Source: Corynebacterium resistens DSM 45100
Lineage (GTDB): Bacteria > Actinomycetota > Actinomycetes > Mycobacteriales > Mycobacteriaceae
Direction of reading: 5' to 3'
NCBI RefSeq assembly: GCF_000177535.2
Contig: NC_015673.1
Coordinates: 2,356,001 to 2,420,000, forward strand
Length of the DNA stretch: 64,000 bases
In this document: piece by piece, positions 44,259 through 53,502 of the stretch
Numbering within the stretch: the stretch's first letter is position 1
How the letters are laid out: each line of letters starts with the position of its first letter
Program-made: the position numbers and the translations under genes
Notes under the pieces: generated by a model
Told to the model about the DNA's origin: nothing
The model's input: the letters and a program-made list of their open reading frames with translations, nothing else
The model's database searches: none

Positions 44259-45125
44259 GTGACGCCTTCCAACGGAAACATTGACGAGCAGTCAGCAGGA
44301 AAAACCACCTGCAGCGAGGTGAGCTGCCCAAATGACCGCAACACACACCGTGTGCTTGCCATTTTCGATTTGGATAAGACGATCATCGATACCTCGGCAT
44401 CCATGGCATACCGCCGGCCAATGGCAGAGCGTGGACTAATCAGCACATCGGAAGTGCTGCGCATGATGGCCCTTCTGGGCAATTACATGCTCTCCACCCA
44501 CACCGAAGAGAACATGAACGCCACAAAAGATGCGTTGCTCAACATCATCAAAGGACGCGATGAAGTGGCGATGCGCACAATGGCTCAAGATGCACTGACG
44601 GAGGTAATCACTCCATACATCTATGCCGAAGCTCGTGAACTTCTGGATTGGCATCGCGAACGCCAGCATGCCATTGCGATCGTCACCGCTTCAGCATCGG
44701 TGATGGTGGAACCGATCGCAACAGAACTGCAGGTAGACCACCTTATCGCCACTGAACTAGGTGTAGCCGAAGGGAAGTTCACCGGCGAAGTTCTGCACTT
44801 CAACAAAGGCACGGCCAAGGTGGAACGCATACGCGAACTCGCCGATGCTCACGGCTATGACCTAAAGGAGAGCTTTGCGTATTCCGATTCAGCTACGGAT
44901 CTTCCGATGCTGGAGTTGGTTGGCAATCCTGTGGCTGTAAACCCTGATCGACCGCTGCGCAAAGCAGCGATGTCGCGCGGTTGGCCCATTCACAAGTTCG
45001 ACAAGCCTGAACCACTGTTCGCGCAAGGAGCAGTCCTCGCTGGTGCCGGCGCCACCCTCGCGGTTCTCGGCGCTGTGGCTACCGGCCTGGCATTTTGGAT
45101 GAAGTCACGGGACGAATCCACTTAA
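44259..45125 (+). CDS. HAD-superfamily IB hydrolase (SerB-like)
   Basis: A 288-residue phosphatase of the HAD IB group. The nucleophile motif is AIFDLDKTIIDTSA, motif II is VTASAS and motif III/IV is KESFAYSDSATDLPMLELVG. The C-terminal 30 residues form a membrane-like helix (AGAGATLAVLGAVATGLAFW), suggesting membrane anchoring. GTG 44259 is chosen because TAGGAT lies 7 bases upstream. Orthologues next to the tad locus in mycobacteria are annotated as SerB-like; the physiological substrate is uncertain. Confidence 0.85.
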   Translation: MTPSNGNIDEQSAGKTTCSEVSCPNDRNTHRVLAIFDLDKTIIDTSASMAYRRPMAERGLISTSEVLRMMALLGNYMLSTHTEENMNATKDALLNIIKGRDEVAMRTMAQDALTEVITPYIYAEARELLDWHRERQHAIAIVTASASVMVEPIATELQVDHLIATELGVAEGKFTGEVLHFNKGTAKVERIRELADAHGYDLKESFAYSDSATDLPMLELVGNPVAVNPDRPLRKAAMSRGWPIHKFDKPEPLFAQGAVLAGAGATLAVLGAVATGLAFWMKSRDEST

Positions 45126-45225
45126 TTGCAGTGCAAGTAACTGTGGCACCAGCTGCGCACTGCGGCGCCGGCTGGGCACTACAGCTTTTTGGGCATCACC
45201 ACTACCCGCCTAGAATCCGGCAAAC

Positions 45226-46005
45226 CTACTTGGCATCCGCGATGGACTTCGCCTCTAAGCTTCCTTCACAAATCCCCGTTGCATGGAAGATAATCCACTC
45301 CCCCACCCCACTGGGCTCCCCGGAGGCAAAGCCCGCAGCTTTCGCTGCGTACTCTTCGCGGTGGCGGTTCCACCACACTTCCGGTACACCCAAACCGCGC
45401 GGATCCAACCCACCGGAGATGGTAGCCAGACGGGAGCACGCCCGAGCAGTGACCCCGTTGGCGTCGGCAAAAGGTTCCAAAGTCAACAGTTCACCGTGAA
45501 TAATGGCCGAAAGAACAACGGAGTTAACCTTCGTCCCACCAGTGATCAACCGGCCGAGCAGCTGCAAGCGAGCATCCGTAGCCTGCTTGGGGCGCCCGGG
45601 TACAAGAAACTCTGCGCTCCCCGCCACCTTCTGGCGGAAGGATTCATCGGACATCTGAGGGCTAGCAACCGAGTTAAGCTTTGCCATGACCTGCAGCGGT
45701 GCGCGGCGCCATGTGGTTTGCGTTTCACTAATTCCATCTGGAGCCAGCATTTCCGCAGCGCGCAGCGCACCAGCCAGAACCGGGTCATCGACTTGGCCGT
45801 CGTCTGGCAGCCACGGTGTCCCACCATCGAGCTGCGCCGAAGCGCGGGCTCCCCGCAATACAGCCTCCGAGCCCGTGACATCCCACCCTTTGAGGTTGGC
45901 TGGGTGCCGGTGCACGCGCGCCACATAGTCGTTGGCTTTTTCGACTGCTTCCTGCACTCCATCTAGTTTCAGCAGCGGTTGCAAAGGATCCACAAACTCA
46001 GTCAT
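45226..46005 (-). CDS. Fic-like protein with degenerate catalytic motif
   Basis: A 259-residue protein. IIHGELLTLEPFADANGVTA followed by RACSRL has the spacing and helix of the Fic motif HPFxxGNGRxxR, but the catalytic His is Glu (EPF) and the GNGR Gly-Arg positions are altered (ANGVTAR). Upstream, GSEAVLRGARASAQLDGG resembles the inhibitory-helix region S/TxxxE/G of Fic proteins. AMP transfer is therefore unlikely. ATG 46005 follows TATTGT by 7 bases. The gene position next to the SerB-like gene is conserved among relatives; function unknown. Confidence 0.65.
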   Translation of the reverse strand: MTEFVDPLQPLLKLDGVQEAVEKANDYVARVHRHPANLKGWDVTGSEAVLRGARASAQLDGGTPWLPDDGQVDDPVLAGALRAAEMLAPDGISETQTTWRRAPLQVMAKLNSVASPQMSDESFRQKVAGSAEFLVPGRPKQATDARLQLLGRLITGGTKVNSVVLSAIIHGELLTLEPFADANGVTARACSRLATISGGLDPRGLGVPEVWWNRHREEYAAKAAGFASGEPSGVGEWIIFHATGICEGSLEAKSIADAK

Positions 46006-46095
46006 GACTGACACAATAATTCACCCCTACGCGCGAATTGTTCGCGAGCATGGCAAAATGGGGAAAGTCTGTCTGATAATACGAGGAGTTTTGAC

Positions 46096-46611
46096 GTGAG
46101 CAAGAACGACAGCGAAGGCCTGTACACCGATCCAAATAGCTTCAACCCGCAGGTCAACGCCATTCCACTGTCCGATGTGGATACCCACCCTAAGGGCAAG
46201 GCGGGCATCAAGGACCTGGTGATGGATGCGTCTTCCCAGTTCTCTAGCCTGGTTCGCTCCGAGGTTGAGTTGGCCAAGACCGAGCTCGCTCAATCCGCTA
46301 AGAAGGCGGGTATCGCAGCTGGCCTATTCGGCGCTGCCGGCGTCATCGCCGCTTACAGCTCCTTCTTCCTGTTCTTCTTCTTGGCGGAGCTGCTGGCAAC
46401 CTGGTTGCCACGCTGGGCCGCATTCCTGATTGTTTTCGTCTTCATGCTGGTTTTGGTCGGCATCCTCGCCGTAGTCGGAATCAAGCAGATCAAGGGCGTT
46501 AAGAAGCCAGAAAAGACCATCGAGTCTGTCAATGACATGAAGGAGCTCGTCCCCTCCCGCGGTGGCAACTCCTCCCGCGCGGTGAGCCAAGAACCAGGTA
46601 TGTATACCTAA
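46096..46611 (+). CDS. Putative actinobacterial holin-X / DUF1469-type membrane protein
   Basis: A 171-residue protein with a polar N terminus, a conserved amphipathic segment (LVRSEVELAKTELAQSAKKA, about residues 53-72) and two membrane helices (about 74-100 and 107-130), then a basic tail. This is the holin superfamily III-like plan common as a chromosomal housekeeping protein in actinobacteria, not evidence for a prophage. GTG start with GAGGAG about 9 bases upstream. Confidence 0.75.
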   Translation: MSKNDSEGLYTDPNSFNPQVNAIPLSDVDTHPKGKAGIKDLVMDASSQFSSLVRSEVELAKTELAQSAKKAGIAAGLFGAAGVIAAYSSFFLFFFLAELLATWLPRWAAFLIVFVFMLVLVGILAVVGIKQIKGVKKPEKTIESVNDMKELVPSRGGNSSRAVSQEPGMYT

Positions 46612-46692
46612 ATCTCCTCTTCCATTTCACGCTGCGCACGTCACCGCACTTTTCCAGCGAGTGACCGCGCCTGCGCAACCCCCTGCGAGCCC

Positions 46693-47628
46693 ATGCAGAG
46701 CCCAGACTTCTCCTCACCCGCCAATCCCGAAGGCGCCGATGCCCCCGAAGGCACTTATGTGCACTCGCGGGGCATTCGCTTGTACGCAGAACAACAAGGC
46801 CCTAAGCGCGCGCCTCTCGTGCTTTTCGTTCACGGATTCGGAGGCGGCAGTTTCGAATGGCGCCCTCTATTCCGCGAACTAGCCGGCACCGATGTACGCC
46901 TCGCGGCCGTGGATCTTCGTGGCTACGGCAAATCCGATAAAACCCCTCGCGGGTACGACCTCACGACCGCCGCCAGCGATATCGCCGGTGTCGTGCGGCG
47001 CCTCGGTTACGAACACGCCACCATCGTGGGCCACGGCTATGGTGGCATGATCGGCTGGACCCTCGCGGCACATGAGCCGGCTCGCGTTAGCTCACTCATC
47101 ACCATTTCCTCTGCTCACCCTGTTGTTCAGGCTCGCGCAGTCGCCCTTCGCCCCACCAGCCAGTGGCGTCGCGTGCGCCACGGCCTTTTCTCCCAACTCC
47201 CTCGATTGCCGGAGAAGCGTCTTTTGGATAATGACGCCGCCCAGGCTGAAATCTATTTCCGCGAAAGAACAGCCCCAGGGTTTAGGGATACCGAACGCTA
47301 CCGTGAACAGGTTGCTCTGCGGCGCGATGCCATCCGGATCGACAAAGTGGCGCATCTTTCCAATGAGTACGTGCGCTGGCTTTTCCGCTCCCGTTTGCGC
47401 CCGGAAGGTGCCCGATTTGATAGCACCTTCCCCCGCCAGGTGCCGGTCGATGTCCTCGCTATCGACGGCAGCATGGACCCTGGTTACACGGAGAAGGTTG
47501 CGCACAGCTCCCTCGAGAGGGCGCGATCGGGCCGCGCAGAATTACTATATGGGCTCGGGCATTTTTCTCATGTGGAGGATCCGGAAGCGGTCGCAGCGCT
47601 AATCACTGGGTACGTAGCCACCCACTAA
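46693..47628 (+). CDS. Alpha/beta hydrolase fold protein, EphE-like, lacking a canonical nucleophile
   Basis: A 311-residue alpha/beta hydrolase with the oxyanion-hole segment LFVHGFGGGSFEW and RGYGKSDKTPRG as in epoxide hydrolases. At the nucleophile elbow the sequence is VGHGYGGMIGW: the catalytic position is Gly instead of Ser or Asp. The downstream His is present in GLGHFSHVEDPE. Its place before the marP-type protease gene matches the mycobacterial ephE locus. It may be a non-hydrolytic member. Confidence 0.8.
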   Translation: MQSPDFSSPANPEGADAPEGTYVHSRGIRLYAEQQGPKRAPLVLFVHGFGGGSFEWRPLFRELAGTDVRLAAVDLRGYGKSDKTPRGYDLTTAASDIAGVVRRLGYEHATIVGHGYGGMIGWTLAAHEPARVSSLITISSAHPVVQARAVALRPTSQWRRVRHGLFSQLPRLPEKRLLDNDAAQAEIYFRERTAPGFRDTERYREQVALRRDAIRIDKVAHLSNEYVRWLFRSRLRPEGARFDSTFPRQVPVDVLAIDGSMDPGYTEKVAHSSLERARSGRAELLYGLGHFSHVEDPEAVAALITGYVATH

Positions 47629-47631
47629 ACG

Positions 47632-48852
47632 CTACTTATTCACGCATTTCCCAGTTCCCACCGGCACTTCTGCCTGCAAGGCGTTACGTGCATGCTTTAG
47701 TACTTCTTCTTTTGTGAGCGCGTAACCCGTTTCGGCGTTATTAATATCCGCGCCGAATATCAGCCCCAGCACGCGACCGGAAGCATCAATCAAGGGACCA
47801 CCGGAATTTCCTTCCACCACGGTTCCACGTAGTGAATAGGCTTCACGCTCCACACGATTGGTGGCATAGATATTCGGCCCACTGACTGTAAAGCGTTCCC
47901 TCACCCGAGCCGGAGTAGCCACGAATGGGCCGCCCTTGGGGTGCCCCAAAACAATCGCGTCCTCACCCGACTCAGCCGGAGCATCCGCCCATGCCAATGG
48001 TTTAATTCCCAAGTTTTCCGAATGCAAAACAGCGACATCTGCTTCTGGGTTGTAGTACACCACATCTGCCTTAGCCCGCCCCTGCGTGGTATCTAATTCC
48101 ACAACGTTGGTACCTGCCACCACGTGAGCATTAGTGAGGATAGTATCCGGCTCGATCACAAATCCACTGCCCTGCAGCAAGCGTGAACACTGGCTTGCTT
48201 CGCCCACCACACGAACCACCGCGTCACGAGATTGCTTCACAGCTGGCGAACGCTGCAATGCATTATCGGGTGCTTCCACCTCGCTAGCAGGAAGCTTGTC
48301 CAATGGCCCCGCGATAAGCGGGAGTCCAGAATCGTTGAGCATCGTAGCCGTACGAGAGGGCAGATTCTCCATCCAAGCGGGAACCGTGGCACCCACCGCG
48401 GAAAGAATGCGGGAGCCACGCAGTTGCTTACCGAAATCTGACTTGTTAGCGGAAGCAATCGGCACCAAAACTAGCCAGATAACCAGCAGGTATGTAACGA
48501 CCTGTACGACAGTCCCCACGGCCGAATCAATAGTGATCCCGTTTCGCGTGCGGATCTTATCTCTCATTGAAGCGCCCGTACCCGAACCAATCAGGTACCC
48601 CACCACGATGAGGAAAGTCATGGTGATAATCGCCGCAATTAATCGCGTGCCACCATTATCGCCAATCTTCTGATTCACCAGTTCAATCACATAGGGCAGC
48701 ACCTGCACGCCGACAAGGCCACCCAACAACACACCTACGAAGCCAAGGAACGCTGACAGCCCTCCCTGGCGCCAGCCAGAAACGATCGCAGCGATGATCA
48801 CCACGATCAACAAACCGTCGATCATCAACGAACCCGTGGATCCGGGGTTCAT
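47632..48852 (-). CDS. marP: MarP-like membrane serine protease (CvpA plus trypsin domain)
   Basis: A 406-residue protein. The first 165 residues contain four membrane helices of the CvpA/colicin V production type. The chymotrypsin-like periplasmic domain has His in ILTNAHVVAG, Asp in PEADVAVLHS and Ser in VEGNSGGPLID. Cysteines in EASQCSRLL and the C-terminal TGKCVNK match the disulfide pair of M. tuberculosis MarP, which supports acid and oxidative resistance. It overlaps the Nudix gene by 4 bases and ends the nth-tlpA-nudix-marP operon. Confidence 0.88.
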   Translation of the reverse strand: MNPGSTGSLMIDGLLIVVIIAAIVSGWRQGGLSAFLGFVGVLLGGLVGVQVLPYVIELVNQKIGDNGGTRLIAAIITMTFLIVVGYLIGSGTGASMRDKIRTRNGITIDSAVGTVVQVVTYLLVIWLVLVPIASANKSDFGKQLRGSRILSAVGATVPAWMENLPSRTATMLNDSGLPLIAGPLDKLPASEVEAPDNALQRSPAVKQSRDAVVRVVGEASQCSRLLQGSGFVIEPDTILTNAHVVAGTNVVELDTTQGRAKADVVYYNPEADVAVLHSENLGIKPLAWADAPAESGEDAIVLGHPKGGPFVATPARVRERFTVSGPNIYATNRVEREAYSLRGTVVEGNSGGPLIDASGRVLGLIFGADINNAETGYALTKEEVLKHARNALQAEVPVGTGKCVNK

Positions 48853-49745
48853 GGTGCTCCTCCCTGTGGCCCAGCGGCACGGAATTGCTTCTTCATGGAT
48901 TGCAGAGCTTCACCGTTGGATGATTCTTCCAAGGCGTGGAATAGGTCTACCACGGGTTCGTCTTTCCACGGACATTCCCACCCAGCAAGTCGCAAGATAC
49001 TGTCCACAATTCCCGCGGTGAATCCCCACAACAGTCGGTCACCAATCCGAAACGCTGGCCCCGACCATTCCATGAATCCTACCCGGAAGCGGTGCTCGGC
49101 CGCCGTCAAATGGGAAAGCGCCACCATTCGAACCCAATCGTTTTCTGTACTCGCAGGATGAACTTCATGGGGCGTTTTCCAATAAGCCAGTACCGGCACT
49201 ACTGCGAAATTCGTGCGGTCAATGTAGACCGGCTGTAGTACTGCCAAAGGCGCAACTGATTCAAGGTCAAGATCGGTTTCTTCCCATGCCTCGCGCAACG
49301 CAGTCGCGATCGCATCACGATCCTGTGGTTCCCGTCTTCCCCCGGGGAAGGCCATCTGGCCGGAGTGATTGCGCATCGTCGCCGCACGGTGAGTCAAAAG
49401 CAGCGCTGCGTTTTCCGGAAACGGACTATCCTCGAGTGTCGCCTTGGTCTCATCGCATTCTCCAACTGCATCCACACTTTCGGCGTCGCTAAGCAGCACT
49501 AACACCGCTGAATATCGCGGAGGCTTTCCATCTTTGCCGACTTTCGGCACGATCCGGGCGGAGTCATTGAGCGCCTCATGAATATCACCTGCCCGCGCAG
49601 TCTGCACTAAGTCTGCAATCCACTCCGGCACATGTGCCGGTAGGGGAGGCTGGGTCTCATTGCGTTCCAGCCACTGCTGTTGGGTAGTTTCCTCCGGCCC
49701 GATACTCGCGTTCTCCCGTCTCTCCCCAGCCTTAGGCTTTTTCAT
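48849..49745 (-). CDS. Nudix hydrolase, CoA pyrophosphatase-like
   Basis: A 298-residue Nudix protein. The Nudix box reads GGRREPQDRDAIATALREAW followed by EET (G-x5-E-x7-REUxEExGU pattern), preceded by LTHRAATMRNHSGQMAFPGG, which resembles the CoA-pyrophosphatase signature. It is longer than most members because of a polar N-terminal region of about 70 residues. It overlaps both neighbours by 4 bases (ATGA), so it is translationally coupled. Confidence 0.85.
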   Translation of the reverse strand: MKKPKAGERRENASIGPEETTQQQWLERNETQPPLPAHVPEWIADLVQTARAGDIHEALNDSARIVPKVGKDGKPPRYSAVLVLLSDAESVDAVGECDETKATLEDSPFPENAALLLTHRAATMRNHSGQMAFPGGRREPQDRDAIATALREAWEETDLDLESVAPLAVLQPVYIDRTNFAVVPVLAYWKTPHEVHPASTENDWVRMVALSHLTAAEHRFRVGFMEWSGPAFRIGDRLLWGFTAGIVDSILRLAGWECPWKDEPVVDLFHALEESSNGEALQSMKKQFRAAGPQGGAP

Positions 49746-50515
49746 CGGGTTCCCTCCGGGTTCTCGCGCAACGCTTGCTCCACCGCCTGCTCTAGGTCAT
49801 GAACAGTATCGAAAGCCTTGGGAATTAGTTTGGCGCGTGTCCCATCGGCTCGGTACACCAGTGTTAAAGGCACGACCTTCGGTAGTTTTCCTAGCGCATC
49901 GAGTTTATGGGAGGAATCCTGATAACTCGGCAGGTTATCCACCCCTAGCCCCCGCAGCATGTCCGCGCCCGCTTGAGCTTTAGCATCCACGTGCACACCC
50001 ACCACGTTGTATTCCGGGTGTTTCTCACGCAATTCCTGCATCAGTGGTAGCTCTGTTCGGCATGGCCCACACCACCACGCCCAAACGTTAACTACTGTCG
50101 GTTTGCCCGCCACAGCTGCAGCCATTGACGTAGCGGGCTGCACCGCATTTCCTGTCTTTTCGGCTGACAACGCGCCACCTTTGGTCAGGCACGGCAACTC
50201 AATATTGACCAGTTCCGATTGCGGGGAGAATTCCCCTTCCCCTTTGGGACATGCCAGCTGCTTGTGAACCCGGACGTTAGTTTGTTCCGGTTGGGCCGGG
50301 GTGGCGTCGGTCTTATGTTCCGACGCCCCCAGCGGCGCCTGATCGTCGTTTGTGCCTTGCAGGCCTGCAATCAGTGGAATCGCAGCGATGACCAACCCCA
50401 CCACCACGGTGATAGCAATCAAAATAGCGCGAGCGCGCGGTGAAACTTCCGGAGTAGGGGCACTGGCCTCGGTTTCCACGGCTTCAGGAGTATGGGAGGA
50501 AGGGTTTTCAGTCAT
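49742..50515 (-). CDS. TlpA-like membrane-anchored thioredoxin-fold protein
   Basis: A 257-residue protein. A polar N terminus, one membrane helix (about residues 29-50, [20 protein letters not shown]) and an extracytoplasmic thioredoxin domain with [20 protein letters not shown] (CxxC WCGPC). Two more cysteines precede it ([17 protein letters not shown]). It probably reduces or forms disulfides in envelope proteins such as the adjacent MarP-like protease (inference). Coupled with nth and the Nudix gene by 4-base overlaps. Confidence 0.85.
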   Translation of the reverse strand: MTENPSSHTPEAVETEASAPTPEVSPRARAILIAITVVVGLVIAAIPLIAGLQGTNDDQAPLGASEHKTDATPAQPEQTNVRVHKQLACPKGEGEFSPQSELVNIELPCLTKGGALSAEKTGNAVQPATSMAAAVAGKPTVVNVWAWWCGPCRTELPLMQELREKHPEYNVVGVHVDAKAQAGADMLRGLGVDNLPSYQDSSHKLDALGKLPKVVPLTLVYRADGTRAKLIPKAFDTVHDLEQAVEQALRENPEGTR

Positions 50516-51324
50516 GAGAATCCAGCCAATTTTAGCAATCGCTCGCGATCATCGGATTTAATGAGCCCCGCAGCTTCTTCCGGATCAATCGGCCCAACTT
50601 GTCCGAAGCTCGGGCATTGTTTCGCCAACAAGCACGCCCCGCATGCCGCCCTTCGTGAATGGCAGACTCTCCGACCGTGAAAGATCGTTCGATGGGAAAA
50701 CTGTGTCCATTCTTTTCTCTCGATGAGTTCCATGAGATCGCGTTCCACGTGGACCGGATCCTCATGCTCGGTGAGCTTCCACCGGCGGGCGAGCCGGCCC
50801 AAGTGTGTATCGACCGTGATCCCCGGAACACCAAATGCATTGCCGAGCACGACGTTGGCGGTCTTCCTGCCCACACCGGGAAGCGCGACCAAATCCTCGA
50901 GATTATTTGGAACCTCCCCATCGTGGTTTTCCACAATGGCTCGAGCGAGACCCAAAATGCTATTGGCTTTCGACCTGTAGAACCCCGTTGGGCGTATCAT
51001 CTGCTCTAGTTCATCGCGATCAGCCTCTGCGTAGGCTTGTGCGCTGAGAAAACGAGAAAACAAGGCCGGTGTGACAATATTCACACGAACGTCGGTACAC
51101 TGGGCGGAGAGCACAGTGGCTATCAGTAGTTCTAAGGGATTGCTGAAGTCCAACTCGGCGTGCGCGTCCGGATAGGCTTCGGCCAACATCCGGTTTATTT
51201 TTCGCGCGCGTCTGGTGGTGCCGAGCGGAGTTTCCTCGCCCCTGAAAGCCCGATGGCTTCCCGGACGGGGCAGCGAAGGTCGTTGATTCGGCTGCAACTG
51301 AGAATCCGGCATGAGTTCCACCAT
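50512..51324 (-). CDS. nth: Endonuclease III
   Basis: A base-excision repair glycosylase/AP lyase of about 270 residues. The helix-hairpin-helix [20 protein letters not shown] carries the catalytic Lys, the catalytic Asp is in [11 protein letters not shown], and the 4Fe-4S loop is [17 protein letters not shown] (C-x6-C-x2-C-x5-C). The N terminus is extended by about 40 residues beyond the E. coli enzyme. The start is uncertain: TTG 51342, ATG 51324 and ATG 51312 are in frame; I use 51324. It is divergent from glxR. Confidence 0.92.
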   Translation of the reverse strand: MVELMPDSQLQPNQRPSLPRPGSHRAFRGEETPLGTTRRARKINRMLAEAYPDAHAELDFSNPLELLIATVLSAQCTDVRVNIVTPALFSRFLSAQAYAEADRDELEQMIRPTGFYRSKANSILGLARAIVENHDGEVPNNLEDLVALPGVGRKTANVVLGNAFGVPGITVDTHLGRLARRWKLTEHEDPVHVERDLMELIERKEWTQFSHRTIFHGRRVCHSRRAACGACLLAKQCPSFGQVGPIDPEEAAGLIKSDDRERLLKLAGFS

Positions 51325-51386
51325 ATCGCGCCTGCAAGCCAATATTGCTTGTAGCGTGTGTAAACGGACTGGATGAATCGCTAGTG

Positions 51387-51401
51387 CGGGCCCGAGGCCC
51401 G
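51387..51401 (+). promoter_or_regulatory. GC hairpin in the glxR leader
   Basis: CGGGCC-CGA-GGCCCG forms a 6-bp stem directly before GGAGG at 51401-51405, about 21 bases upstream of the glxR ATG. A closer A-rich AGAGGAA at 51411-51417 may be the real ribosome binding site. The hairpin could affect translation or stability. Confidence 0.4.
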
Positions 51402-51426
51402 GAGGAAAGTAGAGGAATACAAGGCA

Positions 51427-52110
51427 ATGTCCGAAGTATCGGAGATTCTGTCTCGCGCAGGCATCTTTCAGGGCGTGGACCCAGCTGCGGTGCGCGCGCT
51501 TATCGATGAGTTAGACACGACCAAATTCCCTCGTGGCACCACCATCTTCGATGAAGGCGAACCTGGCGATCGGTTGTACATCATCATTAGTGGCAAGGTG
51601 AAGCTGGCTCGCCATGCCGCGGATGGTCGAGAGAACTTGTTGACGGTCATGGGCCCGTCCGACATGTTCGGTGAATTGTCTATTTTCGATCCTGGTCCGC
51701 GCACTTCCTCCGCTATTTGTGTGACCGAGGTAGTCGCCGCCACGATGGATTCCACAATGCTCCACGACTGGATCAAGGAGCACCCAGAGATCTCGGAACA
51801 ATTACTCCGAGTTTTGGCCCGTCGCCTTCGCCGCACCAATAATTCGCTAGCCGATCTCATCTTTACCGATGTTCCTGGCCGAGTGGCCAAGGCATTGCTG
51901 CAGCTCGCCAACCGGTTCGGAATTCAAGAAGGCCCCGCACTGCGAGTGCACCATGACTTAACTCAGGAAGAGATTGCCCAGCTAGTGGGTGCCTCGCGCG
52001 AGACAGTCAACAAGGCGCTGGCTGAGTTTGCCCACCGCGGATGGATCCGCCTCGAGGGCAAGTCGGTACTCATCTCCGATACCGAGCGCCTGGCGAAGCG
52101 CGCTCGCTAG
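51427..52110 (+). CDS. glxR: Crp/Fnr family global regulator GlxR
   Basis: A 227-residue cAMP receptor-type regulator. The cyclic-nucleotide-binding domain (about residues 10-120) has [16 protein letters not shown] and [16 protein letters not shown], the phosphate-binding cassette; the winged-helix domain has [20 protein letters not shown]. GlxR is the main cAMP-dependent regulator of carbon and energy genes in corynebacteria. The cyclase supplying cAMP is at 26784 here. The gene lies between nth and an MBL gene, as in C. glutamicum. Confidence 0.95.
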   Translation: MSEVSEILSRAGIFQGVDPAAVRALIDELDTTKFPRGTTIFDEGEPGDRLYIIISGKVKLARHAADGRENLLTVMGPSDMFGELSIFDPGPRTSSAICVTEVVAATMDSTMLHDWIKEHPEISEQLLRVLARRLRRTNNSLADLIFTDVPGRVAKALLQLANRFGIQEGPALRVHHDLTQEEIAQLVGASRETVNKALAEFAHRGWIRLEGKSVLISDTERLAKRAR

Positions 52111-52121
52111 CACAACTCTTG

Positions 52122-52163
52122 CTAGCGGCGCCTTGAGCGCTTCGCACATCAAGGCGCCGCTAG
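52122..52163. terminator. Strong hairpin between convergent glxR and MBL genes
   Basis: A perfect 15-bp stem CTAGCGGCGCCTTGA/TCAAGGCGCCGCTAG with a 12-base loop, followed at 52169-52186 by a second GCGCGC-AAA-GCGCGC hairpin. It lies 11 bases after the glxR stop and 23 bases from the convergent gene's stop. It lacks a long T run and probably works in both directions. Confidence 0.7.
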
Positions 52164-52186
52164 ATCAGAGCGCGCAAAGCGCGCCT

Positions 52187-53011
52187 CTATTCGCCTTTGA
52201 GGAATCGTAAGGTTACGCGCGTCGATTGCGCTGCAGCGTTGCGAAGCACCGGGTCCACATCGGTGTAAATGTGATCCACGATGTCGCCAACATTCGCGTC
52301 TTCACCCAGTTCCTGCAAAGCATCCTTAACCTGCTGCAGTCGCAGCTCACGCCGCTCGATGTACCGCTCCGCAACCTCGGAGACGTCCGGCTGGTCAGGG
52401 CCGTGACCGGGCAATAGTGGAACGTTCTTTCCGCGCTCCTTGAGCTTGCCCAAGGTCTCCAAGTATTCCCCAAGGTCGCCATCGGTTTCCGAAATCATGG
52501 TGGTGTGACGGCCCGCGATGGTATCGCCGGTCAGAATCGCTTCCACATCGGAATCATCCTGCCCGCCATTGGAATGGATGAAGAAGCTCACGCAATCACG
52601 GGTGTGCCCAGGAGTGTGAACAACCTCAATAGTTGGGGTAAGCCCCTCGATCGAGATGATTTCGCCATCTTCCAATTCATCCGCCGCGATGCAGTACTGC
52701 TTCTCAAACGCACGCACGGGTGCACCAGAAATCTGCCGGAAACGCTGTGCTCCATTGGCGTGATCTGCGTGGCGGTGAGTGAGCAACACCAGGGCAATTT
52801 CAGAACCGTCTTCGGTGGCCTTGGTGTTGAGGACGTTCAGATGCCCTTCATCTTGCGGGCCCGGGTCCACAACGACCGAGACCTTATCCTCGGGGCCACG
52901 AATGACCCAAGAGTTCGTTCCTTCCAGCGCGGCGTAACTAGGGTTTGGTGCTAGTACCACACCGACATTGGGAGTTACTGGACGTAGTTGGCTGTACGCG
53001 GGGTGCTCCAT
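52187..53011 (-). CDS. MBL-fold metallo-hydrolase (LACTB2-like)
   Basis: A 274-residue metallo-beta-lactamase fold protein. The zinc motif LLTHRHADHANGAQRF (HxHxDH) is near residue 78, then HTPGHTRDCVSFF and ILTGDTIAGRHTT; the C-terminal ELRLQQVKDALQ helix region is typical of LACTB2-like hydrolases, some of which are RNases. TAGGCT lies 7 bases before the ATG, suggesting a leaderless mRNA. The downstream side is the large hairpin shared with glxR. Confidence 0.85.
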   Translation of the reverse strand: MEHPAYSQLRPVTPNVGVVLAPNPSYAALEGTNSWVIRGPEDKVSVVVDPGPQDEGHLNVLNTKATEDGSEIALVLLTHRHADHANGAQRFRQISGAPVRAFEKQYCIAADELEDGEIISIEGLTPTIEVVHTPGHTRDCVSFFIHSNGGQDDSDVEAILTGDTIAGRHTTMISETDGDLGEYLETLGKLKERGKNVPLLPGHGPDQPDVSEVAERYIERRELRLQQVKDALQELGEDANVGDIVDHIYTDVDPVLRNAAAQSTRVTLRFLKGE

Positions 53012-53035
53012 GACTCTAAGCCTACTTCTTCTGCT

Positions 53036-53500
53036 CTACTGGGTGGCTACCTGAACGATAATTTCCACTTCAACGGGGGCATTAAGCGGCAATTCGGCAA
53101 CACCGACAGCGGCCCGGGCATGAGCCCCAACTTCGCTCCCGAAAACTTCACCTAACAGCTCGCTTGCGCCGTTAATAACTGCGGGCTGGCCACCGAACCC
53201 CTTTGCTGATGCGACAAACCCATTAACCTTGACGATTTTTGTGATCTTGTCGATACCCACCAGATCGTGAACCGCCGCTAGCGCATTGAGGGTAGCGATC
53301 CGCGCTTGTTCGTAAGCAGTCTCCTCATCCACATCACCGCCCACAAGGCCGGTTGCGGATAGTTTTCCATCCACGAAGGGCAGCTGCCCAGAGGTGTAGA
53401 TGAGGTCACCGGACTGAACAGCAGGCACATATGCGGCGACTGGCGCTGCTACTGAAGGCAGCTCAATTCCAAGTTCTGCAAGCTTTGCGGAATAACTCAT
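53036..53500 (-). CDS. RidA/YjgF family protein
   Basis: A 154-residue protein of the Rid superfamily, which deaminates reactive imine/enamine intermediates. Features include GDLIYTSGQLPFVDGKL, QARIATLNALAAV and VGVAELPLNAPVEVEIIVQV, the C-terminal strand where archetypal RidA has RxxV before an acidic stretch; here an Arg at that site is replaced (ARAAVGVAELP), so it may belong to a Rid subgroup other than classical RidA. It starts 3 bases after the DUF4177 stop. Confidence 0.82.
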   Translation of the reverse strand: MSYSAKLAELGIELPSVAAPVAAYVPAVQSGDLIYTSGQLPFVDGKLSATGLVGGDVDEETAYEQARIATLNALAAVHDLVGIDKITKIVKVNGFVASAKGFGGQPAVINGASELLGEVFGSEVGAHARAAVGVAELPLNAPVEVEIIVQVATQ

Positions 53501-53502
53501 TT

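Noticed and set aside
46096..46611. Holin-like gene as a sign of a prophage
   Set aside because: No lysin, terminase, capsid or integrase genes nearby, and this holin-superfamily protein is a common chromosomal gene in actinobacteria.
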